NCBI GenBank assembly: GCA_021202555.1
Contig: JAJQCT010000010.1
Coordinates: 1-64,000 of the forward strand
Direction: 5' to 3'
Length of the DNA stretch: 64,000 nt
From: Clostridiales bacterium
GTDB taxonomy: Bacteria > Bacillota > Clostridia > Oscillospirales > CAG-272
The translations under genes and the position numbers were made by a program. The stretch's first letter is position 1; every line of letters begins with the position of its first letter. Below are positions 45,318-54,008 of this stretch, in pieces. Below the pieces are notes generated by a model. It was given only the letters and a program-made list of their open reading frames with translations. It did not search any database and was not told where the DNA came from.

Positions 45318-46010
45318 ATGAGTACAATACTTATACGAACATTCATCATATATACTGCGCTCGGATTTGCCATGAAGCTCATGGGAAAGCGTCAGGTCGG
45401 CGAATTTCAGATATCGGAGCTTATAACAACGCTCCTTTTGTCGGAGCTGGCGTCGCTGCCGATGACAGACCCGGATATTCCGCTGCTCTATGTCGCGCTG
45501 CCCGTGCTTTTAATCATTTCAATCGAGGTCGTCACCTCGTTTCTCACAATGAAAAGCGTCGGCGCGCGCAAGCTAATAGTGGGCAAGCCCGCCGTCATCG
45601 TTTGCCGCGGCGCGCTCGACCAAAGGGAGCTGTACCGACTGCGAATAAGCGTAAGCGAGCTGCTCGGTCAGATGAGACAGAACGGAATTTCCGACATTGC
45701 CGACGTCGAATACGCTATAGTAGAGGACGACGGAAGGGTTTCTGTATTTCCGAAGCGCAATAAGCGCCCGCCGCACGTAGATGAATTTGACAAAAACGGC
45801 GCCGTACCGCCCGAGCCTGAAACGGGCGTCGCGCACGCGCTCATAGTTGACGGCAAAATCATAAAGGAAAATCTCAAAACCGCCGGCAGAACGCAGGATT
45901 ATGTGCGGTGTGAGCTTTCCGCAAGGAAGCTCTCGGCGCGCGAGGTGCTGCTTTTAACGGCTGACGACGCGGGAAACGTAAACGTAATCAAAAAGGAGCG
46001 ACACCGATGA
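45318..46010 (+). CDS. DUF421 (YetF-like) membrane protein
   Basis: A 230-residue protein with three N-terminal helices and a cytoplasmic DUF421 domain. FAMKLMGKRQVGEFQISELI is the family's signature, followed by KPAVIVCRGALDQRELYRLRIS. ATG 45318 has GGAGG upstream; an open frame from 45156 lacks a ribosome site and conserved sequence. The stop overlaps the next gene (ATGA). In Clostridia DUF421 and DUF4363 genes often pair and are frequently spore-related, but the function is not established. Confidence 0.87.
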   Translation: MSTILIRTFIIYTALGFAMKLMGKRQVGEFQISELITTLLLSELASLPMTDPDIPLLYVALPVLLIISIEVVTSFLTMKSVGARKLIVGKPAVIVCRGALDQRELYRLRISVSELLGQMRQNGISDIADVEYAIVEDDGRVSVFPKRNKRPPHVDEFDKNGAVPPEPETGVAHALIVDGKIIKENLKTAGRTQDYVRCELSARKLSAREVLLLTADDAGNVNVIKKERHR

Positions 46011-46378
46011 GAACATTTATACTCTCCCTTATAATTCTGGCGATAATAATTGCCGCATCCGCCTTTTTGTCATCGGCGGCGATAAATGCACTCTCAACCC
46101 TCGGCGGCACGGCAAGCCTCGCATATGACGCCGACGAGAATACGCGAGCAGAGCTTACGGCAGAGCTTGTCCGCCTGCTTGAAGAGCACACATTCACGCT
46201 CTCCCTTTCGCTTTACGGAAACGATATACGCGACCTTGCCGACGAAATTGACACGCTCTCGGAGCTTTGTCTCGGCGAATATGAGGACAGCGAATACCGC
46301 GTATCCTGCCGCCTTTTGATAGATGACCTCGAAAAGCTCTCTGACAAGCTTAAAATATCGCTTGAAGGGGTGCTTTGA
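46007..46378 (+). CDS. DUF4363 family protein
   Basis: A 123-residue protein with an N-terminal membrane helix (residues 3-26) and an extracytoplasmic helical region, as in DUF4363. It overlaps the DUF421 gene by four bases and so is coupled to it. Its stop at 46376-46378 is immediately followed by the stop of the convergent gene at 46379, leaving no terminator between them. Function unknown. Confidence 0.75.
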   Translation: MRTFILSLIILAIIIAASAFLSSAAINALSTLGGTASLAYDADENTRAELTAELVRLLEEHTFTLSLSLYGNDIRDLADEIDTLSELCLGEYEDSEYRVSCRLLIDDLEKLSDKLKISLEGVL

Positions 46379-47095
46379 TTATCTGAAAATCCCGCCGTCC
46401 GCGCCGAATATCCGAAGCCGCATTATATCGTAGTAATCCTCTCCCGGCGCTATGTCGTCGCCGTAGCCGATTTTATCCTTCAGCGCCGTCACGACGTATT
46501 CGGGATTCAGATACATTTCGGGATCGGCTGAAAGCGTCACGGAAAGCGAAAGCCTTCTGTGACCGTCCTCAATTTCATCAAAGCAGATCATTTCAAGCTT
46601 TTTGATATATTCCCTTATATCGCACTCGCTCTCGCCGCGCTTTGAGCGCTTCATTACGGTAAGCGGCTGCGTCATCGCGTCCGCCGCCGCCAAAGGCGCG
46701 TCGGAGGCGAGTGTTTTTGAGCAAAAATCAATGCGATACTCCGCATACGCAATATCGCGGAATTTTGTGCTCGGCACATAAACCTCGAGAATTTCAATCT
46801 CGGGCGGCGCCTCACGCGTGAGCGCCTCTTTTATTTTGCCGCAGTCAGCCTCTCCCCATACCTTGAAATCGACAAGCTCGCATACGCTTTCAGTTCCGAC
46901 TGAAAGCGGGAGCGCGAATACAAGCTTCGGCTTCGGATTGAAGCCTTCCGTATAGTATACGTTCACGTCAGCGCGCAGAATGAGCCTTGTCATCGTGCGC
47001 ATGAGGTCAAGATGCGATATGAACTGTAACGACCCCGTCTTTGTGAATTTTACGCGGACGGGTGAAAGCGTCACTGCGTTTTGAGCTTCGGACAT
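46379..47095 (-). CDS. TIGR03936 family radical-SAM-linked protein (DUF2344)
   Basis: A 238-residue protein of the DUF2344 family: VRVKFTKTGSLQFISHLDLMRTMTRLILRA and YTEGFNPKPKLVFALPLSVG are diagnostic. It is nearly always encoded next to (or fused with) the TIGR03960 radical SAM protein, as here, with the two ORFs overlapping by 25 bases. The function is unknown; in many genomes the pair precedes rng and rplU, but those genes are not here. Confidence 0.87.
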   Translation of the reverse strand: MSEAQNAVTLSPVRVKFTKTGSLQFISHLDLMRTMTRLILRADVNVYYTEGFNPKPKLVFALPLSVGTESVCELVDFKVWGEADCGKIKEALTREAPPEIEILEVYVPSTKFRDIAYAEYRIDFCSKTLASDAPLAAADAMTQPLTVMKRSKRGESECDIREYIKKLEMICFDEIEDGHRRLSLSVTLSADPEMYLNPEYVVTALKDKIGYGDDIAPGEDYYDIMRLRIFGADGGIFR

Positions 47096-48933
47096 AATAT
47101 TTTACCCCCGTACTTATTCGCGCCGCAGGCGCTGCATCCCTCGCGGCAGTTGCGCGACGGCTCGCTTCTCTTTGATTTTTCACGCTCGCGCGCAAGATAG
47201 CGCTTGTCAACTCCGCAGTCGATTACGTCCCACGGGAGCGCCTCTCCCGAATCGCGCTCGCGCGCCGTATAAAACGACGGATCGATGCCGGCAGCCTCAA
47301 ACGCCGCGCGCCACATATCGTAGTCGAAGCATTCGTCCCATGCGTCGAATCTCGCGCCCATTTTGTGAACCTCAAGGAGCGCGCGTGAAAGCCTTCTGTC
47401 GCCGCGCGCGAGAACAGCCTCGATGAACGACACGTCCGAATCGTGAAAATGATAAATTATCCGCCTGTCGCGAATATTTTCCGAGAGGAGCCTCTGGCGG
47501 CGCATAAATTCCTCGCGCGACACCTGCGCCTCCCACTGAAACGGCGTGAACGGCTTCGGAATGAAGCACGCCGTCGAAAGCGTCACCTGCGGCGGACGCT
47601 TTTTGTTCCGCCCCTCGGTTTTATAATATTCGTCAATGATTTTCTTCGCAAGCTCCGCAATTCCGATGATGTCCTCGTCCGTTTCCGTCGGAAGTCCTAT
47701 CATGAAATAAAGCTTCACCTGCGATTTTCCCGCCGCGAACGCGATATGAACGGCGTTCAGAATATCCTTTTCGTATACGTTTTTGTTTATCGCGTCGCGA
47801 AGCCGCTGCGTCCCCGCCTCAGGCGCGAACGTAAGCCCCGATGAGCGCACGCCGCTTATCTTGCGCATAAGCTCCTCGGTGAAGCTGTCGGCTCTCAGTG
47901 ATGGCAAAGAGAGCGAGATTTTGCTCTCGTCCGTCCATTTTATAAGCGCGTCCGTCAGCTCGTCCACGTTCGTGTAGTCGTCAATCGCGAGCGAAGTGAG
48001 CGAAATCTCGTCATATCCCGTATTTTTGTACATTTCCGCCGCCTGCCGGCAAAGCGTATCAACTCCTCTGTCGCGCACGGGGCGGTAAATCATCCCCGCC
48101 TGACAGAATCTGCACCCGCGTATGCATCCGCGAAAGACCTCAAGCATGATTCTGTCCTGAATGACCTCGGTGTAGGGCATGACGGGGGATGTCGAAAAAT
48201 ACGACGTGTCAAAATCGTGAATTATGCGCTTTTCGACGCGGGACGGCACCTTTTCGTCCCTCGGCGATATGCTACTCACCGTTCCGTCCTCGTTATAATC
48301 GACCGAGTAAAGCGACGGCACGTAAAATCCGACAAGCTCAGTCGCTGCGGCGTACAGAAATGCGGCTTTTGTATAGCTTCCGTCGCTTTTCATTTTAATG
48401 TAGAGCGCCGCAAGCTCGGGAAGCGCCTCCTCGCCCTCGCCAATTGAGAAAATATCAAAAAAATCAGCCATCGGCTCCGCGTTGTAGGAACAGGGACCGC
48501 CGCCGATGATTATAGGGTCGTCCTCGCCGCGCTCGGAGGACAAAAGCGGAATCCCCGCAAGCTCCAGCATCATTAAAACATTCGTGTAGCACATCTCGTA
48601 CTGAAGCGTGAACGCCACAATGTCAAATTCAGAAATCGGGTCTCCGCTTTCATGCGCCATGAGAGGAATGCTGTATTTTTTCATCATATCCGCCATGTCG
48701 CCCCACGGAGCGTATACGCGCTCGCACCAAACGTCCGGGCGTTCGTTCAAAGAGCCGTAGAGCAGCCTCACGCCCAGATTCGACATTCCGACCTCATATG
48801 TGTCGGGGAAGCAGAACGCCCATCTGCACTTAACGTCCGATTTATCCTTTATTACCTGATTGCGCTCGCCGCCCGTGTAGCGCGCGGGCTTCGATACACG
48901 CTTCAGAATGCTTCTGTATTTTTTATAGTCCAA
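47071..48933 (-). CDS. TIGR03960 family B12-binding/radical SAM protein
   Basis: A 620-residue protein: an N-terminal cobalamin-binding-like domain (FCFPDTYEVGMSNLGVRLLYG), then the radical SAM core with cysteines in GCIRGCRFCQAG (CX3CX2C), and C-terminal cysteines in CREGCSACGANKYG that may hold a second cluster. Substrate not known. ATG 48933 is normal for the family; GGAGG-like GGGAGG is upstream. Forms a unit with the DUF2344 gene. Confidence 0.9.
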   Translation of the reverse strand: MDYKKYRSILKRVSKPARYTGGERNQVIKDKSDVKCRWAFCFPDTYEVGMSNLGVRLLYGSLNERPDVWCERVYAPWGDMADMMKKYSIPLMAHESGDPISEFDIVAFTLQYEMCYTNVLMMLELAGIPLLSSERGEDDPIIIGGGPCSYNAEPMADFFDIFSIGEGEEALPELAALYIKMKSDGSYTKAAFLYAAATELVGFYVPSLYSVDYNEDGTVSSISPRDEKVPSRVEKRIIHDFDTSYFSTSPVMPYTEVIQDRIMLEVFRGCIRGCRFCQAGMIYRPVRDRGVDTLCRQAAEMYKNTGYDEISLTSLAIDDYTNVDELTDALIKWTDESKISLSLPSLRADSFTEELMRKISGVRSSGLTFAPEAGTQRLRDAINKNVYEKDILNAVHIAFAAGKSQVKLYFMIGLPTETDEDIIGIAELAKKIIDEYYKTEGRNKKRPPQVTLSTACFIPKPFTPFQWEAQVSREEFMRRQRLLSENIRDRRIIYHFHDSDVSFIEAVLARGDRRLSRALLEVHKMGARFDAWDECFDYDMWRAAFEAAGIDPSFYTARERDSGEALPWDVIDCGVDKRYLAREREKSKRSEPSRNCREGCSACGANKYGGKILCPKLKTQ

Positions 48934-49008
48934 AGGAAACCTCCCGAAAAAAGACGCGCAAACGAGGTCGAGATTTGCCCCGACCTCGCTTTGCCGTTAT
49001 TTTTTGTT

Positions 49009-51426
49009 TCAGATGAGCGCGAGCGATATAATCAGCATAGGTATCATCCACAAAAGCTGATATATCGCTATTGTCAGTGACGTAAGCGGAATCGCGCCGA
49101 AAAGAATCGACAGCGTCGCGATAAGAAGCCCCGCAAAGATTGAAATCACGACCGTCATCGTATTTATAGACCTTACGTGCATAATCCTCTCGCAAAGTCC
49201 CACAAGCGTGAGAAGCGATTTTGACGAATCCTTCGATATAAGCCCGCTGCGGATTTCCTCCGAAACCGTAAGCCTGTCGTCAATCGAGTTGCACCTTATT
49301 ATCCTTATTTGATAAGCGTCCATATCAATCATCCGTCCGAGAAATTCCTCGGTAAGGTTCGGGTCAAATGTGCGGATACCCACGTAAAGACCGCTCTTGT
49401 CAAGGTCTGCGAGTGTGCTTTCAAAATCGGGCGACACCTTATATTCCGTGAGAATCCTCGCCGCGAATTTGCCGTTGAGCACCATGTACATCGCGCTTGC
49501 ATTGAACGGAATCTCCGCCTCCTCCAGCGCCTTAAGCTTGCGCGGAACGCGCCTGCCCTCGCGCTCGAGGACGTCAAGCGTTCCTATCGCGATGAAGTTT
49601 CCGTTCACCTGCGCCTCTATAAGCCCGGGAATGCACCTCATGAGCGTCACGTCGTCGGAATGTCCTATATCCTTCGTCGCCCGCTCAAAAAGATTTGAAA
49701 GCGGTCCTCCCGTCGTGCAGAAAACGCTCGCGGCATAGTAGAATACGCGGTCGATTCTCGCGTTGTCAAACATATTTATTTCGCGCACAGAAACGCCCGA
49801 CCTTCCGAATACGTTCGTGTCGTCAAATGAGACGACGGCTGCATCCGAATATTCATCGACGGACGCCTCGCCGATTATAGCGTCTCCGTTTTCGTGAGCC
49901 TTTTCCGTCGCGCGGCAGAAGGGCATTGAAAACATGAAGAAGAGCGATACGGGCATACAGGTGAAAAACGACTTGGCGGCGGCGTAAATTCCCTCGTACA
50001 CGCTCGACGTCGTGCTGTACTTGTAGGCGAAAAACGCCGCGGAAATTACAAATATCGCGGGAATTACAAACCCGATGAACTTCCTTCCGCTCGGATAGTG
50101 ATTCGTCCGAAGAAAGAAATCGTTTACAAAATCGGAGCGCTCGACGCGCAGCACGTTTATGTCGTCGGGGTCGTCATCGTCGTCCATCATATCCGAAAAC
50201 GCCTCCAGCTCGCGGTGCGCCTTCGATATGGGAAGCCCCGTGAGCGCGTATTTCACGTTCTTGGACGCGACTATGCTGAAGCTGTATATTTCGCTTCTCA
50301 GATTCAGAAGCTCATACAGGTAGAGCATGACGAAGCAGACGGCGACGGTAAAATTGAACGTCTCGGGGCCCTCGCTTCCAAAGCTGCCGTAAATTGAAAT
50401 CACCGCGCTGTAAATTATGTCTGCGAGAAGAACCGCCGCTGCCACGCATTCGGGGCTCGGCTTTCCGTGAAAGAACGCCGCGATGCCCGCCCGCATAGGC
50501 TTTAAGCCCATAACGGCGATAAAGAACACTATCTGAAGCCCGACCATTATGTAGACAACGGGGTAAATTGTCGGGTCAAACGCGCCCGTAAGCTCGATTC
50601 CGAAAAGCGAGCGGCACTCGAAAAGCAAAAGCACAAACGCAAACAGAACCGACGCGGCAAGCTTCAGCTTCGCCGTCGTGTACTGACCCGCGTAAGCGGA
50701 CATTATATCTTTTTTCTGCGATTTTGCCGTATATTCATAGTCGAGCGACGCACGTTCCTCATTCAGCTTCTGCGCTTTTGCGATGTCAGCCTGCTGACGC
50801 GCGACGAATTTCATCACCTTGTCCGTTCCGACTGTTTCCTGAAGCTCGTCCTCAAGCCCCAGCCCGAGCATGATGTTCATATCGAAGTCGTCGATTTCAA
50901 CGTCCTCATCTGCGTCGTCCTCGGCGTTGTCATCGCCGTTGTCACCGGCGTCCTCATCGCCATCGGAATCTTCACCGTTGGCATCGGCATTTTCATCCGC
51001 GGCGTTCTCATCCGCCCCGCTGATGTGAGGCTCGTTTTCGTTCTCGTCCGCCGCAATATCGCCGTCGGCACCGACCTCCGGCTCGTTTCCTGCCGGCACC
51101 TCACCAATCGCGCTGCTGTCAAGGTCGGCAAAATCGTCCGTCGCGTCGTCCTGCCCGTAAGCGCCGAACATATCGACACCGGCACCTGTCACCTCTGGCG
51201 GACTTTGCACGGACGAGTTCTCATCCGATGCTGTCAGCTCACCGTTTTCATCCTCGCCCGCATTTTCATCTTCGGTATCGACGGTATCGACGTCGGCATT
51301 CATGCCGTTTTCGCCCCCGGCGTTCTCGACGGTGTCGGCGTTCTCGACGGGTCTTTTTATATATTTTTCGAGAATCGAGCTTATATCAGCCTCATCGCCG
51401 TTTATTTTTTCATTGTTATCGGACAT
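49009..51426 (-). CDS. Degenerate P-type-ATPase-like membrane protein with acidic N-terminal region
   Basis: An 805-residue protein not annotated by obvious family. Residues 1-185 are highly acidic low complexity (Asp, Glu, Asn, Ala, Gly). Helices follow near 263-285, 295-315, 330-350 and 360-380. From 490 on it follows the order of copper-type P1B ATPases: CMPVSL in place of CPCAL; 45 residues later VVSFDDTNVF in place of VVFDKTGTL, with D535 aligned to the phospho-acceptor; GGPLSNLF for the HPLA motif; VNGNFIAIGTLDVLEREG for the N-domain end; VGIRTFDPN for VGMITGDN; and two final helices. There is no TGES and no GDGxxND, and the actuator region is short. It is probably a pseudoenzyme. It lies downstream of rlmB with a GGGGAGG site. 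Function unknown. Confidence 0.7.
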   Translation of the reverse strand: MSDNNEKINGDEADISSILEKYIKRPVENADTVENAGGENGMNADVDTVDTEDENAGEDENGELTASDENSSVQSPPEVTGAGVDMFGAYGQDDATDDFADLDSSAIGEVPAGNEPEVGADGDIAADENENEPHISGADENAADENADANGEDSDGDEDAGDNGDDNAEDDADEDVEIDDFDMNIMLGLGLEDELQETVGTDKVMKFVARQQADIAKAQKLNEERASLDYEYTAKSQKKDIMSAYAGQYTTAKLKLAASVLFAFVLLLFECRSLFGIELTGAFDPTIYPVVYIMVGLQIVFFIAVMGLKPMRAGIAAFFHGKPSPECVAAAVLLADIIYSAVISIYGSFGSEGPETFNFTVAVCFVMLYLYELLNLRSEIYSFSIVASKNVKYALTGLPISKAHRELEAFSDMMDDDDDPDDINVLRVERSDFVNDFFLRTNHYPSGRKFIGFVIPAIFVISAAFFAYKYSTTSSVYEGIYAAAKSFFTCMPVSLFFMFSMPFCRATEKAHENGDAIIGEASVDEYSDAAVVSFDDTNVFGRSGVSVREINMFDNARIDRVFYYAASVFCTTGGPLSNLFERATKDIGHSDDVTLMRCIPGLIEAQVNGNFIAIGTLDVLEREGRRVPRKLKALEEAEIPFNASAMYMVLNGKFAARILTEYKVSPDFESTLADLDKSGLYVGIRTFDPNLTEEFLGRMIDMDAYQIRIIRCNSIDDRLTVSEEIRSGLISKDSSKSLLTLVGLCERIMHVRSINTMTVVISIFAGLLIATLSILFGAIPLTSLTIAIYQLLWMIPMLIISLALI

Positions 51427-51513
51427 GAATTTAGCAGTCCTCCCCTTTGTGATTTCCCTGATTTCATGCGTTGCCTGTGTGCGTTGCCTGCGTGCATTGC
51501 CGATGCGCGCCGT

Positions 51514-52374
51514 CTACATTCTTCTCCATCTTCTCATCTGACGCGCCGCCTCCGACAAAAGCACCGCAGCCGCACACGACACGTTGAGCGAATCGACCTT
51601 CCCGTACATCGGAATCGATACGATCCCGTCGGCTCTTTCCTTCAGAAGTCTGCTCACCCCGTCGCCCTCGTTCCCGAGAATGATTGCAGTCGGCGACGTA
51701 AAATCGCATTCGTCGTATGGTGTCCCGTCGGCATCCGCTGCGTAAACCCAGACGCCGCGCGATTTGAGCGTGTTTACTGCGGCGGCAAGATTCGTCTCCT
51801 TTACTATTGCCATATGCGAAATCGCGCCTGCCGACGCCCTTGAAACGACGGGAGAAAGTCCGACGCTGTGACGCTTCGGAATAATCACCCCGTGCGCCCC
51901 GCTGCATTCGGCGGAGCGTATTATCGCGCCGAGATTGCCGGGGTCGGTGATGTTTTCGGTGATAACTATGAGAGGCTTCTCGCCCCGCCCGCGCGCGATT
52001 TCAAATACGTCGTCGAGCGTCGAATATTCCTTTTCGGCTGCAAACGCGGCGATTCCCTGATGAACCGCACCGCCCGCCATCGCGTCAAGCTTCGCCTCGT
52101 CCACCTCGATTACGGGAATTTTGCGCTCTCTCGCGTCGGCGACGATTCCCATAAGCGAGCCGTCACGCGCGCCGCGGGCGACAAATATCTTGTCAATCGG
52201 GCTGTCCGTGTGAATCAGCTCGCGCACCGCGTTTCTGCCCGCAACACACCCCTCGGATGCGCCCGAATGCGCTCTTTTTGGATTTTTATGCTCCGCGCGG
52301 GGCGCTTTTGCCGTATTCTTTTTTTCAGTCGGACGACCCCGCCCGAGCTCTCTGCCGTATTTTTCGTTTTTCAT
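51514..52374 (-). CDS. rlmB: 23S rRNA 2'-O-methyltransferase, SpoU/TrmH family
   Basis: A 286-residue SPOUT methyltransferase. The N-terminal 45 residues are basic and variable; then a substrate-binding domain (GRNAVRELIHTDSPIDKIFVA) and the SpoU motifs NITDPGNLGAIIRSAECSGA, ILGNEGDGVSRLL and SLNVSCAAAVLLSEA. RlmB methylates G2251 of 23S rRNA; TrmH-type specificity for other sites is possible. It stops with TAG at 51514-51516. The next gene starts in the same frame 29 codons later. A promoter at 52770-52798 reads to it through hairpin array 4. Confidence 0.87.
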   Translation of the reverse strand: MKNEKYGRELGRGRPTEKKNTAKAPRAEHKNPKRAHSGASEGCVAGRNAVRELIHTDSPIDKIFVARGARDGSLMGIVADARERKIPVIEVDEAKLDAMAGGAVHQGIAAFAAEKEYSTLDDVFEIARGRGEKPLIVITENITDPGNLGAIIRSAECSGAHGVIIPKRHSVGLSPVVSRASAGAISHMAIVKETNLAAAVNTLKSRGVWVYAADADGTPYDECDFTSPTAIILGNEGDGVSRLLKERADGIVSIPMYGKVDSLNVSCAAAVLLSEAARQMRRWRRM

Positions 52375-52424
52375 TGCATTACACCATCCCGCGCCGCATT
52401 ATCACTTTTTTATATTTCAGAGTC

Positions 52425-52769
52425 AAGCACTGAAGACTTGAGAAATAGGCTGTGCCTGTTTCTCGGTATCTTGAAATAGAGCGCTACACCGCAAATATTC
52501 GATTCAAATCTATGATTTCAATCGAATATTTGACAGACTTGAGAATAGGCTGCGCTTCACTCTTGCCATCTTCAAACCAAGCGCTATACCGTGAATATTG
52601 CGCTATGCGCAATATTCATCGACTTGAGAAATGAAACTGCGTTTCATTTCTCAACATCCTAATACCTCAATAGAGCGCTACACCGCAAATATTCGATTCA
52701 AATCTATGATTTCAATCGAATATTTGACAGACTTGATGAGGGAAGCTGCGCTTCACTCATCAACGTCTT
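52425..52769. repeat. Hairpin array 4, upstream of rlmB (largest)
   Basis: A leading B module (52435-52470) and three further units. Linkers GCGCTACACCG (52481), GCGCTATACCG (52581) and GCGCTACACCG (52675). Hairpin A copies at 52492-52532 and 52686-52726 are identical (arms CAAATATTCGATT / AATCGAATATTTG); the one at 52591-52618 has arms TGAATATTGCGC / GCGCAATATTCA, as in array 1. B modules start GACTTGA: 52536 (decayed), 52621-52655 (arms TTGAGAAATGAAAC / GTTTCATTTCTCAA) and 52730-52764 (arms TTGATGAG..AAGC / GCTT..CTCATCAA). Ends TTATTATACCA. No gene is visible in 52375-52983. Confidence 0.85.
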
Positions 52770-52798
52770 ATTATACCATACATTATTGAGAAATGCAA
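52770..52798 (-). promoter_or_regulatory. SigA promoter reading through array 4 toward rlmB
   Basis: Minus-strand TTGCAT (52793-52798), 17-base spacer, TATAAT (52770-52775) with extended TGG. Confidence 0.7.
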
Positions 52799-52837
52799 AT
52801 ATTTTAAGGTGACCTTTTCGCTCGGCGCGCGAATAAA

Positions 52838-52878
52838 GACATTGAGACAATGAATCATTGATTCATTGTCTCAATGTC
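52838..52878. repeat. 41-base perfect palindrome
   Basis: Two 20-base arms around a single central T, beginning GACATTGAGACAATGAATCA. It lies 105 bases past the end of the zinc-ribbon gene on the minus strand and could end its transcript, although no T-tract follows. Confidence 0.85.
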
Positions 52879-52983
52879 CGATAAAATTCAAGCCGCATTT
52901 CCGTAGTCGCGACGCTGTCGCGCGGAAATTGCCTCGGCGTCAGCATTTAAGCGCGTATGCCGAGATTGCCGAAAAAACGGTGT

Positions 52984-53241
52984 TTACGCTTGATTTTTTC
53001 TTTTCGCAAAGCATTCGCTGCAATATACCGGGCGCTCGCCTGTCGGTTTGAAATTAACCTTGCAGGGCTTGCCGCAGTCAGCACATACAGCGTCGTACTT
53101 TTCGCGTCTTGCGTCCTTGCAGGCTTTACAGTGCTTAGGCTCATGCTCAAGCCCTTTTTGCGCGTAAAACTCCTGCTCTCCCGCAGTAAAGGTAAACTCT
53201 TTGCCGCAGGTAACGCAGACAAGTGTCTTGTCCTCGTACAT
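52984..53241 (-). CDS. Small zinc-ribbon protein
   Basis: An 85-residue protein with four CxxC pairs: CVTCGKEFTF, CKACK, CADCGKPC and CSECF. The pattern fits a zf-trcl-like ribbon followed by a second ribbon with the motif PTGERPVYC, seen in small Firmicute proteins of unknown function. It could bind nucleic acid or protein. GAAAGGAC lies before the ATG. It sits between the SigH-like factor and rlmB on the same strand but 93 bases from the former, probably with its own AT-rich promoter near 53255-53285. Confidence 0.75.
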   Translation of the reverse strand: MYEDKTLVCVTCGKEFTFTAGEQEFYAQKGLEHEPKHCKACKDARREKYDAVCADCGKPCKVNFKPTGERPVYCSECFAKRKNQA

Positions 53242-53334
53242 GGAAAACCTGTCCTTTCTATAAATATCTATAAATTAAATTATTCGTATCGCGCACTGAT
53301 GTCTGTCTTATGAAGTCACCGGCGGAATGTCCGA

Positions 53335-53979
53335 TTACGACCTCCCGCTGCCGATTATTCCCTTCAGCTTCGAGCGCATCCGATAAAGCGCGTTTTCAGC
53401 GCTTCTTTTGGAAAGCGAAAGATTTTTTTCAATCGTTTCCGTGTCCGCGCCGTCAAGACAAAGCTTATATACCTCATATTCAAGCGGCGACATAGCGCAT
53501 CTTATTTGCTCATCAAGCTCGCCCTCGCGCTCCTTTTCAATGAGCGCCACTGACGGGTCGTCGTCTCTCACAAATTCAGCCGCGCCGTCCTCGTCGTCTA
53601 TCCGGAGCATAATTTCCTCGCCGCATTTTCGCGATACGATTGACGAGAGCCGCCTCCTCACGCAAATTTTTGCGTACAGTCCGAAGCTCACCTCGTCGGA
53701 TTTCCCGTTATATGTCATTGCCGCGCGGTAAAGCTTAATTGCAGCCTCCTGACGAAGCTCATCCTCGTCAGCGCCCATTCCCGACTGATTCTCCGACGAA
53801 AACGCGGAAATTTTAGACATCGCGTCCGCGACGGCGCTGTTTATCATCGGCGCATAGCGCCTCATCAGCTCCGCGCAGACGTCGTCCGCCTCGCTTTCGG
53901 TGTCAAATGCGTCAGCGTCGGCACCGCGCCTGATATAGGAAATCAGCTCGTCAATGGTAAGGTCCCTATATTCAATCAT
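53335..53979 (-). CDS. Sigma-70 family factor, SigH-like
   Basis: A 214-residue sigma factor: region 2 in DELRQEAAIKLYRAAMTYNGKSDEVSFGLYAKICVRRRLSSIV (about 85-125) and region 4 in SPLEYEVYKLCLDGADTETIEKNLSLSKRSAENALYRMRSKLK (about 165-205). Length and layout resemble SigH, the early sporulation sigma factor, and in Bacillus sigH lies close to rlmB, which is also near here. Its region 2 is diverged, so it may be a lineage-specific factor instead. It starts at ATG 53979, 29 bases after the DUF4364 gene. Confidence 0.7.
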   Translation of the reverse strand: MIEYRDLTIDELISYIRRGADADAFDTESEADDVCAELMRRYAPMINSAVADAMSKISAFSSENQSGMGADEDELRQEAAIKLYRAAMTYNGKSDEVSFGLYAKICVRRRLSSIVSRKCGEEIMLRIDDEDGAAEFVRDDDPSVALIEKEREGELDEQIRCAMSPLEYEVYKLCLDGADTETIEKNLSLSKRSAENALYRMRSKLKGIIGSGRS

Positions 53980-54008
53980 CTGCTGTGTCGTTTTATCGTC
54001 GGCAAAGC

